From NCBI GenBank assembly GCA_964017065.1, contig OZ024790.1:9684403-9748402 (forward strand): a stretch of 64,000 nucleotides of DNA, in the 5' to 3' direction. The translations under genes were made by a program, and so were the position numbers. Within the stretch, counting starts at the first letter, position 1. The number at the start of each line of letters is the position of its first letter. The stretch is from Haliclona indistincta. Its lineage: Eukaryota; Porifera; Demospongiae; Haplosclerida; Chalinidae. This document shows positions 34,501-61,375 of the stretch, piece after piece. The notes below the pieces were generated by a model. It worked only from the letters and a program-made list of their open reading frames with translations. It was not told the origin of the DNA and did no database searches.

Positions 34501-35857
34501 GACACACCGGTCAACCCTCGCTTGATACCACTAGTTCGTCAGGAACTGTGGGATGCTGTTACGAAAGTTTCAAAGTCTTATCCACATACAAAAAACGTCA
34601 AGTGGAAATATGCGTTCTATTGTCCTTCTGCTGTAAGCTCAGGTAGTAACGCTCATCCTGCAAAATGCAAGACAATGGAGAAACCACAAGATGTGGTGTG
34701 TTCTCTGCCTGTTTGTCACGGAGGCAAAGTTACCCTAGAGGATAGACACAAGTGCTGGTTCAAGGTGAGTATAATGATATTATTGCATTACATACACACT
34801 ATACACACCAGTATTATTATTATTGTATTATAATGTAATTATTATAACTGTATACAGGAAATACACATGACCATTGATCCTCACAAAGAGCTGAACGAAT
34901 CAACTGAAAAGCCATGCCCTCCTCTCACAGTAAAGGAGCTTTTGACAGCAACCATCAATGTCAGTGACTGGCATCGACTCGGATTGCTACTAAATCTTAC
35001 AATGTGCCAGTTGAGAGAAATTGATGTTACCTATAATAAGGAGGGATTTAATAGGATCAAAGCCGAGATGTTCGATGCATGGCTGAAGAGTTCTCCCAGT
35101 GCATCTTGGAATGACTTGATAAAAGCATTGAAGACCATTGGTGAAGCTAATGTTGCCAGTGAAATTGAAGCAAGCTGCTCTATAACGTCACCTGACACAA
35201 CAGGTAATGTGCGCATTCTTAATTCATAATCTTAATTAAATTTCTGCTCTGGATTAACAGTTGTCAGCAGTTCTAGTGAAGCTATTGATAGTAGTAGCAC
35301 TCACTCATTGAGTGGAACAGGTAAGATCACATCATGATGTACATGCAACAATCATTATAATTATTTGCTAGAAACTAAGAGCTCAGCTGCAAGTACTAGT
35401 AAAACAGTGAGTGAGAAAACTGCAACAATAGCTGTTGAAGGTACTTCTGCAGAGACTTCACACCAGCATCAGCTCTGTAAGTTACACATACATTTTTATG
35501 TATAAAATTATAGTGTTAATTGTTTTATACATTTCTATTGATAGATTGGTAATTATTTTTACCATTACAGCTCGCTTAAATCTCCGACGTGTTGTAAGGG
35601 CAGTAAGGGATTACTCAGATTGGAGAAGTCTAGGATTGGAACTGGGACTAGACTACCAGACACTTAAAAGTATCCAAGAAAACAATCCAGGAGAGAAGGA
35701 GGCCTGCAAGATGGAAATGTTGAAAAGTTGGTTGGACCAAGAAGATGAGGTCACTCAATGTGGTGGACCAACCTGGCAGCAATTAGCTGACAGTCTCAGG
35801 CACCTTGGACAAGACGCTCTTGCCAAGAACATTGAGCAAGAAATCTACAGGGAATGA
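21097..35857 (+). CDS. TPR-ankyrin (x2) / Roc-COR GTPase / double death-domain protein, about 2,106 aa
   Basis: Thirteen exons: 21097-21411, 21772-21970, 23420-24343, 25032-25162, 25268-25462, 28655-28924, 29882-30068, 30325-31245, 32384-34764, 34858-35203, 35261-35320, 35372-35476, 35571-35857. They sum to 2,107 codons with every phase agreeing. The first five exons (TPR, then ankyrin-like) are repeated by exons 6 to 9 (TPR, ankyrin-like), an internal duplication. Exon 9 continues into the GTPase: P-loop GPSCVGKTT near residue 1170, DIGGQPE, VGTYLD, then COR and a Cys-rich tail. Death domains occupy about 1845-1950 and 2015-2100. TPR and ankyrin repeats bind proteins, the Roc domain is a GTP switch, and death domains recruit partners, so a cytoplasmic sensor or scaffold is plausible. 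The join of exons 5 and 6 across a 3.2-kb intron rests on phase and the absence of a stop, and needs transcript proof. Confidence 0.82.
21985..22880. repeat. Probable degraded element with GGATTGGAAACGA ends
   Basis: In intron 2 the text GGGATTGGAAACGAG (about 22000) faces CTCGTTGCCAATCCCGGTTACGTAGT (about 22840) in inverted orientation. The same terminal words bound the elements at 26.2-27.3 and 41.85-42.7 kb. No intact coding region is recognised inside. Confidence 0.5.
22886..23345. repeat. Short tandem repeats in intron 2
   Basis: Two small arrays: ATGGTGATAGTACATGTTGC-type units at about 22915-22985, and CCATACCAACCCATTGTCTC units (about 30 and 16 bases) at about 23235-23340. Neither has spacers or coding function. 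Confidence 0.75.
24344..24880. repeat. 35-bp minisatellite in the intron after the first ankyrin-like exon
   Basis: About fifteen copies of a 35-base unit containing GTGAGTATAACCCTATCATT and AGTGATATTGTATTA, with shortened copies. The array starts at the 5' splice site itself: the donor GTGAGTATAA is the first unit. The homologous intron of the second half of the gene carries a different 35-bp minisatellite. Confidence 0.92.
25490..28292. mobile_element. Nested TTAA-flanked elements filling intron 5
   Basis: Outer pair: TTAA at 25490 and 28289, with ends GGTGGCGGAATACCG and CGGTATACCGCCACC. Inner pair: TTAA at 25628 and 27829, with ends GGTGGTATGGAAGCGAA and TTCGCTTCCGTACCACC. Within that, 26236-27331 is a foldback element. 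No transposase is recognised. TTAA duplications are used by piggyBac and Kolobok families; the GGTGGCGG terminus recurs in the 48.8-51.6 kb elements, so these form one local family. Confidence 0.75.
26236..27331. mobile_element. Long-arm foldback element (ATAGACTTATTAGAC ends)
   Basis: Inverted ends ATAGACTTATTAGACTA.GTAACC extend into arms of roughly 250 or more bases (GGAAACGAGGTCAC, CACTCCG, TCGAGTTCGACAGAAAAAC and TTGGCTCA words recur reversed near 27050-27310). CCCCACT occurs just outside both ends and may be a target duplication. Related ends are found at 41.85-42.7 kb. Confidence 0.75.
28455..28653. repeat. (CT)n/(CCCT)n tract ending at a 3' splice site
   Basis: About 200 bases of pure pyrimidine in dinucleotide and tetranucleotide units, ending TTCAG directly before exon 6 at 28655. 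Confidence 0.95.
28993..29795. repeat. Interspersed foldback repeat (TTGTAGCCCAGG family) with nested insertion
   Basis: This copy aligns with 55125-55530 (shared words TTGTAGCCCAGGYGACCGTA, GGTGACTTCTATGGA, AACCCATGGCACCTC, GCGCTTCGCGCCCTCGGG). The 3' part is a hairpin with arms around GCGGTACGCGATATAACCTC. Here it is split by an insertion at about 29033-29420. It lies in intron 6. Confidence 0.8.
29033..29420. mobile_element. Nested MITE with CCGTAGGGCGGTATTTTTCC ends
   Basis: Inverted ends CCGTAGGGCGGTATTTTTCC and GGAAAAATACCGCCCTACGG extend about 40 bases. The uninterrupted copy at 55.1 kb shows the empty site (CGGTGGTTATATCTCG), so the insertion is precise, with TA on both sides. Confidence 0.85.
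30105..30260. repeat. SINE-like fragment
   Basis: Contains GCAGTGGGAGGCA and flanking words similar to the body of the SINE at 47426-47826. It is short and diverged and sits in the intron before exon 8. Confidence 0.5.
31262..32272. repeat. 35-bp minisatellite in the intron after the second ankyrin-like exon
   Basis: About twenty copies of a 35-base unit made of GGTATAATACATACTACAC and ATGTTGCTAGGACACT. The array starts within about 20 bases of the donor. It is interrupted once by an inserted element at 31548-31868. Confidence 0.93.
31548..31868. mobile_element. MITE with ATCAGGAGCGTATA ends
   Basis: About 320 bases with inverted ends ATCAGGAGCGTATAAAGGG and CCCCTTATACGCTCCTGAT, flanked by ACT on both sides. 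It splits the minisatellite, so it arrived after, or during, array growth. Confidence 0.8.
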
Positions 35858-35984
35858 TACAACCAAGCCCAGGCCTGAGCACTCCCAAACACTATGACAC
35901 CTCGACAATAATTTAAAATTCAAACTGCATATAACATGCTAGGCTTGTTTTGGCAACTGACTGAATTATAAATAATTTTTATCC

Positions 35985-36035
35985 TCGGTGATTCATTGAC
36001 AACATTGATGGTCAAAGTGATCTTACTAGAGAACT
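35985..36035 (-). pseudogene. Tiny GH31-like relic
   Basis: About 45 bases (GTGATTCATTGACAACATTG then GTCAAAGTGATCTTACTAGAG) resemble 16021-16076 of the minus-strand GH31 copy. It lies just after the Roco stop codon. Short, so only suggestive. Confidence 0.45.
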
Positions 36036-36299
36036 ATGAAAACATGCATATCTAGTCTATTAGAGGGAAATCTCAATTGTTAGATCTGTACTTAGCTCAG
36101 AGTTACATAAGTTATAATTTTATTCTCATCTGGATCGGATTTACGTTTATGTGCTTATCTGAAGGATAGACAAAAATATTTTTTTAATCATACATGACTA
36201 ATTGCAGGCTACTTTAGTGGTACTATGATAGCAGGTCCTGGTACTATGGCTGTAGATTGCAGTAAGTAGGCGGGCTCGTTTGCACGTGGGCTAACGAGC

Positions 36300-41111
<4,812 letters not shown>

Positions 41112-41628
41112 CTTTTGATATAACATACATGTAACTAGTGTGTGCATGCGCTAGCAGGAAAATTTTGTCAAGCAACCGGCCTAGCCGCGCCTGCAAACCT
41201 CTGTACATTGTATGTGTTCATTATTCATCATTGTATGTGTTCATTGTATGTGTTCAAACTCTAGTTATTATAAGCTCCGCCTCTCTTTGCTGCCGCGCGC
41301 GCCCCCGCATAGATCAGAGTGCCGTCCATCCAATTATCAGTAGGCGGGAGGGCCAGTTTAGCTGCTAGACTAAGTGCTAGTGACAAGACCGGACAAGACA
41401 CTGAGGGAAAGAGCCGTGCACGTACCTTTACATGACTGACAAGCCAATCTTGGAGAAACGTATTGTGTGTGATCAGCAGAGACTATTTGAACGAATCCTT
41501 GGACTAGACTAGAGTGAGCTAGTTTGCTCCAGATATCGCCAAGAGAAGCACCTGAGAAGGCTCAAAGAGCCAATCAGCTTTAATCTAGTTACCGCCATTG
41601 TTGTTGTCTCTGCTGTTTTCCCTCCAAG
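41112..41628. promoter_or_regulatory. Probable 5' region of the FRMD4-like gene
   Basis: About 500 bases between the GH31 pseudogene stop and the ATG at 41629. It is locally GC-rich (CCGCGCGCGCCCCCGC near 41290) in an otherwise AT-rich window, as expected for a promoter or 5' UTR. No TATA box is clear. Confidence 0.4.
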
Positions 41629-53829
<12,201 letters not shown>

Positions 53830-54714
53830 GTGTGTGTGCGTTTAAATCTGTTATTACCCGTGCGCAGTATGCGCAATGGTCATGCGCTTGTGTCTGTCTA
53901 TATTAGGGAGGCACGGTAGTGCCTCCCTATGTAGGGTTGAACGGAAAAACAAGATGGCGGCTACATACAATGTATTAGTGTTCAAACGCTGATATTTCGC
54001 CTGGTGATGAATTTTATACGTCCAAAGACACTTGGATCTGCTCGCTGGCGTTGCCCCATCTTACAGTAGCAAGGAGATTTCTCGAAATTGTTACTAAAGT
54101 GACGAACCTGGAAGCGGTGAAAATCGAGTTTCGTCATCTTCTTTCGTCTTTCTTCAGCGCGCCTAGTGCTTTTATGCTAGCAGTGCCGAGACCAAAACAC
54201 TCACGAACAGTCATGAAATTCTCCTGGCAGGTGCATTTTGAACTTCGTTTTTAGCGAAACGGCGATATTAATTTCGCGATTTCTCGATTGTGATCCATTG
54301 TCAGCTAAGTGTTAGACGCCATTATTGTGATTGCTCAATACGCACGTGACCAAGCTGTGGTTAGCGATATAGCGCATGTGACCAAGCACTAGCTTGAGTA
54401 TCTCTACGCCGTATGGATCACGGAGAACACATATTAGTCCGGAGTCTTCGAAGAAGAACGGTAAGCTCGAGTAGGATCACCATTCTGCACTTGTCTGATA
54501 ATTATAACCACCGTACTGGTCTAAAAACAAGTGTGGGCGGGGCTCGTATGCACTGCATGCATGTGTAGGCGAGCTGATATGTACAGCATAACTTAGCTAC
54601 AAGTTTTATAATTGTTAATAGTAAAGAAAGCCGTCAACAATAACCAATGGCAGAAACAAAGACGGCTCGGTACGTGCATGATATTGAACTGCACTTGACT
54701 GAAAAGAAAAAATG
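53830..54714. other. No exon recognised
   Basis: Downstream of the last visible FRMD4 exon. A small hairpin AGGGAGGCAC-GGTA-GTGCCTCCCT lies at about 53905-53928. Short open frames show no domain. It may be intron of the FRMD4 gene. Confidence 0.4.
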
Positions 54715-55110
54715 ACACAAACAAGAAAATTAAAAAGATTTTTATCGAAATCAAAAGGATATAGGGTTGTGAAATCTACCACTGGTCCACGATGTAAACT
54801 TACAAGGAACAAGCATGGAATGGTAACACGATTGACTTGCTAACAGACCATAAATCCCTACATCAGTGGCTGTACATAAGAACAATATTTTGTCACAAGC
54901 TGAATGCACGTCATGTGTCAATCAACAGCAACTAGATGAACCAGCTATAGTCAGCCAAAGCAGCCACTGATGTAGGGATCTATGGTCTGTTAGCAAGTCA
55001 ATCATGTTACCATTCCATGCTTGTTCCTTGTTAGTTTACATCGTGGACCAGTGGTAGATTTCACAACCCTACATCCTTTTGATTTTGATAGAAATCTTTT
55101 TAATTTTCTG
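54715..55110. mobile_element. Inverted-repeat element
   Basis: Arms of about 150 bases: left contains AAGGAACAAGCATGGAATGG and CTAACAGACCATA, right its reverse complement, around a centre near 54868-54960. The opposite-strand open frames in each arm (reading LHRGPVVDFTTL) are the same arm read twice. Confidence 0.85.
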
Positions 55111-55124
55111 TATAATATATATTG

Positions 55125-55530
55125 TAGCCCAGGCGACCGTAAGATCAAAGGCGCCACTCGGTGGTTATATCTCGTATACCATAGGAAATACGAGTATTTT
55201 CCAGGAAGTGACGTCACATAGCAACACCGTAGCAACAAGATGGCGTCGTCGAAAAACGCACGCAAGATTACACTGCCGTCCTTCAGCAACGCGCTGTCAT
55301 TCGCCTCTGGTGACTTCTATGGACGCTCTACTACCTTGAGCGCTTCACTTAGTAACCATAAGAGGAGCTTCCTGGGCTACAAAATGGTTAACCCATGGCA
55401 CCTCAGCGGTACGCAATATAACCTCGATGGTTAATTATACTGCCCTCGTGCGCTTCGCGCCCTCGGGCGGTAAAATTAACCTCCTCGGTTATATCGCGTA
55501 CCGCCTCGGTTGCCATGGGTTAACCTATAC
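55125..55530. repeat. Interspersed foldback repeat (TTGTAGCCCAGG family), uninterrupted copy
   Basis: Same family as 28993-29795 without the nested MITE. The 3' half is a hairpin: AACCCATGGCACCTCAGCGG and GGTACGCAATATAACC face their complements around a GTGCGCTTCGCGCCC core. Confidence 0.85.
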
Positions 55531-55554
55531 GTATAGTAGTAGGTATATACCGTA

Positions 55555-55655
55555 AATCGGGAAATTTTTGTCTAACAAAATTTTCGTGTTAAAATATTTT
55601 CGTGGGTCGACCTGCCCACGGAAATATTTTAACAACGAAAATAAAAAATTATTTA
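55555..55655. repeat. Short palindromic repeat
   Basis: GTTAAAATATTTTCGTGGG faces CCCACGGAAATATTTTAAC around GTCGACCTG. Flanking AAAATTTTCG and CGAAAATAAA extend the pairing. Confidence 0.8.
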
Positions 55656-56284
55656 TCAATGTGTAAGCATGACTGTTGCTGCTGACAGCTGTAAGGATGC
55701 TTGTATTCGTGGTTATTGTGTATACAAGAGTTTAGAGTATAGTACAGTGATATTGACCAATCAGATTGACTAGCTACTAGGGTCTATTTCACGTAGAACC
55801 GAGCTGTTCTTCATAGACACCAGGCGTTTCATTGGTTGATTTGAGCGGGAGAGTATATTTTACATAGCATTGTGTATAATACAAGCAATGGAAACAACAA
55901 GTGACTATCATAGACGGTCTTGGAGTGTCTTCCTTGGAATTCCAGTCTGTCTGGCTTGCTCGACTTGCAGGTCCGCAGCACGACGGATCTCCAAACGGGG
56001 GCGTTGCCGATAGAGGTTGGGTTGAGGGCGGAGTAGCTTGGAGCGGTTTCTTCTCAAGTGGTACATGGTATGTGGTAGCAGCAGCGGAGTCTACTGAAGG
56101 CGTAAGAGTAGCGGTGTAGAGTAAAGTTGCAGAATTACTCTCGTACTCATTAATGGTTGTCAGTAACAGTTCGTCGATGTCGCTGTCGTACGCCCAGTCG
56201 AGGAGCTGGTCGCTTATACCACGAACGACTCGGAGAACTTGAGCACGTTTCTTTTGCTTACGGCTTAGATACCAGTTACTCGTG

Positions 56285-56450
56285 GCTATACTCTAAATAA
56301 GTTAGACGCCTCGGCCAATGGGATCTACGTGGTATAGAAACCCTCCAGTTGCCATAGAACCCTCGCGCTATGCGCTCGAGTTCTATATGGCTTCCTTTCG
56401 GGTTTCTATACTGCATAGATCCCATGGCCTCGGCGTCTAACTTACATGTA
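56285..56450. repeat. Palindromic repeat with GCGCTATGCGC core
   Basis: Arms AAGTTAGACGCCTCGGCCAA and complement, inner arms GGTATAGAAACCCTCCAG and complement-like text, core CTCGCGCTATGCGCTCGAG. Same core as the 10.5-kb copy. Confidence 0.8.
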
Positions 56451-56489
56451 AGAGCCAGCTGAATGAATGAATCCTGCCCATTTGTTAGC

Positions 56490-56815
56490 CTGGGCCAGAC
56501 TAGTCAGGCGTGGTCCGACCCATCGTGTCTACGTATGGGTCAGGAGACAATAGCATCATCGAGTTGTACACTTTGCATGAAATAATGCAAACCAATCAGA
56601 TTGCAGCAAAGGTCGCGTCACGTCCAGGTGGGTGGTAACTAACTAATCGATGCCGTACAGTTACAGTTATTACAACATGGTTATTAACTTTATTCGTCGC
56701 TCAATTATTGCGTAGTGCACATTCCAGAGCGACAACTCGATGATACTAGTGTCTCCTGACCCATACGTAGATGCGATGGGTCGGGCCACGCCTGACTACG
56801 TATAGGGCCAGACCA
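56490..56815. mobile_element. Inverted-repeat element
   Basis: GTCAGGCGTGGTCCGACCCA and TACGTATGGGTCAGGAGACA face their complements at 56740-56815; the arms are about 90 bases. Confidence 0.8.
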
Positions 56816-57220
56816 CGCTCAGGTGTTGGCGATTGTCAGCAAAGCAGAATGTCTTGAGCATAAACTTACAGCATACAACTCGCAACTCGGCATACAATTG
56901 TTTGCGAAGATCTTGCATAACGGAAGCGAAAGCGGAAGTGTGATGCTGGCCATTCTAATAATAACAGCAGTAGAATAGGTGATACAACCAGTGTAGGTTA
57001 TTTTAGAGCAGTGGTTAGTGAGTAGTTATGACAAGGGCAAGAAAATAGCTAGAGATGAATTACAAAACAAAATGAGTAGTAAACTAGCCGGCCTGGGAGA
57101 GGCAGCATTCTGCAACTCCAAGTGGTCTGTCAGAGATAGGAACATGATGACGTGTTGCACGGCTGCCATTCTAATTCAATTTATTCAATTTATGGCCATT
57201 CTAATTCAATTTTCGTCACG

Positions 57221-59879
57221 TGTACACATAGGTGCCAACTTTTCAGGAGCTACTTCAGGGACAATCAATTCACTTAATAATATTATTAATAATTTTATTA
57301 TTATTATTCATTATAATCACGTGAATGTTATTACGTAATAATTACATCATAATTAATACTACCAGTTGGAGGAGTCTACTCGAGTTCTATCAGATGTTCT
57401 ACTTTTTAACATAAGTTACTGTAGCCTTTTTACACTTAAGTAAAAGTTCTTGAGTGAAGGTGGAGTCGTAGCAACACTCATCGCAGTTGTGTTTAAGGCT
57501 CATAAGAGCCACGATTGTGGAATGGTCTAAGCTCCCTCTTTGGTTGGTGTGTATTTTCCTCAACATCGACAACCCTCTCTCAGAGTCAGCGTTTGAACAA
57601 GGTATAGAAAGCAGACCTGACATTAACTTGAAGAGCAAGGGAAATCTTTGTTCACCATCCATTGTTTCTATTTTGCCCACTTCACTCCAAAATGCTCCTG
57701 TTTGTGGCTTCTTCATCTTGTCAGCAGCATCATATGTGGTAATCGCTGGTAGGTCATCAGGGGAAAGCTGGAAGTCTAAAAATTCTTCCTTCAGCTTATC
57801 GAGGGCATCATTTGAGTTAATCTTTAGTTGAGGAAATCTTTTGGCCAAGTTTTGTATAGTTGAAACATTATAACTTGCTGTTTTTTCAGGTTGAAGAACT
57901 TCCAAATCTTTCAGCAGCGTGTCATCAAATGAAAATTTTTTGCTCATCTTAATTATCGCTATGTAGAATTTCCTCACTGCCACAAAAAAAGGCTTGATGT
58001 CTTCAGTCTCCTCTAGCTCACTCAAGCACTCCCAAGTTGCACTTCCAATACCCAAGTTTTCATCACTGAGCTGGCCTTCCTTGTTAAGTGATAGTGCTTT
58101 CATATTTTGACCTGCGGCCAAGATAATATTAGGGCGAAGGAGGTTAGCTGCATATAGCTTGAATAGTCTGGTAGTTTCGGTGTGTAGCAAGCATGTTGTA
58201 TTCTCTGTTGACTTCTGAAATACTCGGTTAAAATTGTCCATTGCAGGAAGTATATGACAGAAATAGTAGGATTGGCTTTGTCAGAGGATTTTCCAATCTC
58301 CTTGCGATGTCTATTTCTTTGCTAATTTGCTCAGAACAAGAAAGAAAGTACGTGGTGAGTGGTTCTAGTTGTGTAAGATAGCGTTTCACACAGCGTAGCA
58401 AGCTCAACCACCTTGTTGGACAGTGTTTCAAAATTGCGCTAGGCTCGCTGGTAAATTCAGAGCACCAATGATCTTCAAACACTTGCTTTCTTTTGCTACT
58501 ATGATTAAGAGAAGAATATCGATATCGAGTACTCCTTTCCTTGCTCCTGCAATCCTCCGATACCAAATTCTCGTCATATTCCCTGCAAACCTGCATTAGA
58601 TCATGATTTTAAACGATCAAGATTGCAGTTAAAATAATAAAATATATCAACAAACAACTGGTCTATGTCGACTGGTAGGCTCTCTAAGCCGGCTTTGATA
58701 GTCAAGTTGGCTAAGTGGCAAATGCATCCCACGTCGAAAACATGTGGGTTTTGTCTCTTTATCAATTTCTGCACCCCTGACTTGGCTCCCTTCATGACAT
58801 TTGTCGTATCTGACATAAATGCCATAGAATTGGTGAAATCTAACCCCTTCTTGGCTAATGATGACTTCAAAGCATCAAAAAGGTTGGAAGCAGTGCCAAT
58901 GTTTACAATTGGCATATCCAGAAACCGAGTGTGAATTTTACCCTCAGAAGAATCAAGACACCTAACTAGAATAATGCATGATTTGTCAGTCTTGTCATTC
59001 GACTCGTCCATCATCATCGAAAATGGATTATCTGTCATGCTTTCTAAAACTTTTGCTTGATAGTATGGGCCAATGCATTTTTGACTATTGCAGTCGTCTT
59101 TGTACGGCCACAAGAAAACCTTTTCGCAATAGCTGAGTCAGGCAATAGCTTGTGGAAAAGACTGTTCGCATGATCTGATGTTAAGAAAGCCAAATTATGT
59201 TTTGCCACAAATAATGACCAACGTGCTTCTGCCTCTATTTGCTCATTACTAGTTTGCTTCCTGAAAATTGAGCTCACAGAAGCCGTTGATGATGAAGCTG
59301 CAGCGTATTATTTATGATGTTTTCCACCAATGTGTGTGGTGACATCATTCTTACCACCATGCAATGTGCAACACTGAAATCCGATGAACAGATGGTGCAC
59401 CTTGCAAATGTGTTACCTATAAAATTGAAAATGTTTTGTGTTGTTTACTGTGCTATTAACTTGATACCTTTTTACTCTTTACTATTCCTTTGAAGTCTCT
59501 TGTCCAACTTTCCACAAAGTGGCACTGTCTCTTAGATTTCTTTTTTGGAGTAGAGTTTGCAGCTTCTGCCTGCTGATGAGCCATGATTACTACCAGTTTA
59601 CTTGCAATTCATGAACACGTTGTCACGCGTTGTGATAAACATTGCATTAATTTTTTTAATAAAAACAATTACAACATTCTTAATAATAGTTATTAGTAGA
59701 TGTATTCTAATTATAGCTCATGAAAGTCGTCTCGAGCAGATTTGTGTTGGACAGCCATGACCTATCTGGCTTTCTGGGACAAAGGTAGCAAACTGTATCT
59801 TCCGTGCGGGACACGGGACAGGGTCTGTAAATCCGGGACTGTCCCGGACGTTTCGGGACGGTTGGCAGCTATGTGTACA
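57221..59879 (-). mobile_element. hAT-like DNA transposon, degenerate
   Basis: Inverted ends TGTACACATAGGTGCCAAC (57221-57239) and GTTGGCAGCTATGTGTACA (59861-59879) enclose a broken transposase. A further inverted pair, TTTGCGAAGATCTTGCATAA at about 56901 and its complement at about 59940, lies outside, so the exact limits are uncertain. Confidence 0.75.
57399..59277 (-). pseudogene. hAT-family transposase, frameshifted
   Basis: Read on the minus strand: an N-terminal part (RWSLFVAKHNLAFLTSDHA), a catalytic-core-like part (SMMMDESNDKTDKSCIILV; CICHLANLTIKAG), RWLSLLRCVKRYLTQLEPL, and a C-terminal hAT dimerisation-like region (FKLMSGLLSIPCSNADSERG, then LSMLRKIHTNQRGSL). This order is that of hAT transposases of the ZMYM/SCAND3-like type. 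Frame breaks occur near 59110, 58600 and 58230, and a single protein cannot be read. The role was DNA cut-and-paste transposition. Confidence 0.85.
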
Positions 59880-59979
59880 GCTTCAGTTAGTCACACTTAT
59901 GTGCGTTTGATTGGCCAACGTCATGCTTCCGCTTTCGCTTCCGTTATGCAAGATCTTCGCAAACAACTGTACACGTGTT

Positions 59980-61375
59980 TACAAATTTTCGTTGTTCCTG
60001 TTTCTGCGAGGATAACGTGGTGAGATTGGAATGACGGGTGTTGCAGGAGAATCAGATTTGGTCTCTTCTGAGCTATCAGCGGTTGGAAACTCTTCTTCAA
60101 GATCATCTTTAAAAGAGATATCATCATCGTCGGTCACAGCCACAGGAAGCTGAGATGGTACCAATTTCAGGTGATCCACGTGACGCTTCCAAAGGTGTCC
60201 ATCATCAAGTTTGATGAAGTAGGATAGAGGACCAAGCTGTTTGATAATAACTCCTGGTACCACGGAATTGACTGCTTAGGATTTTTTATAAGGACAGCAT
60301 GATCAATTGAGAATGTTCTCTGGAGGACATTTTGATCGTGTTTGCTCTTTTGTCCTGCTTGATTGTTTGTTAATGTCTGGTTCATGCAGGTCTGAGTAAA
60401 TCAAATCTGGTCCGTAGCTTCCTTCCCATGAATAGAGTATACATGGAGCCTCGTTAGTAGTAGCACGGATATAGGTCCGGTATGTCAACAGGAAGCTGGC
60501 AAGATGATGTTGAAATGATCTGGCATCATACGTCCAGCCTTCATAGCTTCTTTGAACGTTCTGACTAATCGCTCAGCGGCACCATTCAATGACGGATGGT
60601 AGGGTGAAGATCGAATGTGTTTGATGCCATTTTCTTTCAGAAAGGTAGCAAACTCATCCGAGGAGAACTGAGGACCATTGTCGGTGACGATCTGTTCTGG
60701 TATAGTCCAGATGCACTGAACAGTTTGCGAAGTATGGTGATAGTCTTCTCAGCAGTGGTTTTCTTCATTTCAATCACCTCGGGCCATTTTGAATGAGCGT
60801 CTACAGAAATGAAAAACATCTTTCCGAAGAACAGACCAGCAAAATCAAGATGGACTCTTTGCCATGGTTTGGATGGCCATACCCATGGATGTAAGGGTGC
60901 ACGAGGAGGATTATACTCTTCACTGATTGACAGTCTACACAGTGTAGCCTTTCGCCTTCTTCTCAATTTCTTTATCCAGATGTGGCCACCTCCTGGCCAT
61001 GGTCTTCATTCTCACGACACTTGGATGATCCTGATGAGTCTCATCTAGGATAGTAGACTGCAATTTCTTAGGAATAACAACTCTGGTTCCCCATAGTAAT
61101 ACTCCTCCTTCCATAGTGAGTTCCAACCTCTTTGAATGGTAGGATTTCAATTCATCGGAAATTTGAGTAGGCCATCCAGATTTGAGGTAGAGAATCACCT
61201 TGCTCAACACTGGATCTTTCTGAGAGCATTTCCTGATGTTCTTGTAAGTGACAGGTAATGCTTGAATCTGCGCCATTTTAAAGATAGCAGGAACTGATGA
61301 TGTTCGATCAGTCTGGTTTAGGGGTAGACGTGATAGCCCATCAGCGTTGCAATGTTCGGCCCTAATGGGCTAAGA
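59980..61375 (-). pseudogene. Ty3/gypsy retrotransposon integrase fragment
   Basis: Minus strand, in order: the RNase H end (NADGLSRLPL at about 61345), an HHCC zinc-binding region (ETHQDHPSVVRMK, then CVDCQ after a frame change near 60950), the integrase core (PWQRVHLDFAGLF; VTDNGPQFSSDEF; HPSLNGAAERL), FLLTYRTYIRATTNEAP, and a C-terminal region (GPLSYFIKLDDGHLWKRHVDHL). At least three frame breaks are needed. No reverse transcriptase or LTRs are visible, so this is a truncated relic. Confidence 0.88.

Noticed and set aside
21097..35857. Identity as TRANK1 (TPR and ankyrin protein with a helicase)
   Set aside because: The N-terminal TPR-ankyrin order is reminiscent, but the gene continues into Roc-COR and death domains, not a UvrD-type helicase.
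57018..57180. Open stretch reading DELQNKMSSKLAGLGEA
   Set aside because: It looks protein-like, but has no recognised domain, no partner exons, and lies at the edge of a degenerate hAT element. Left unassigned.
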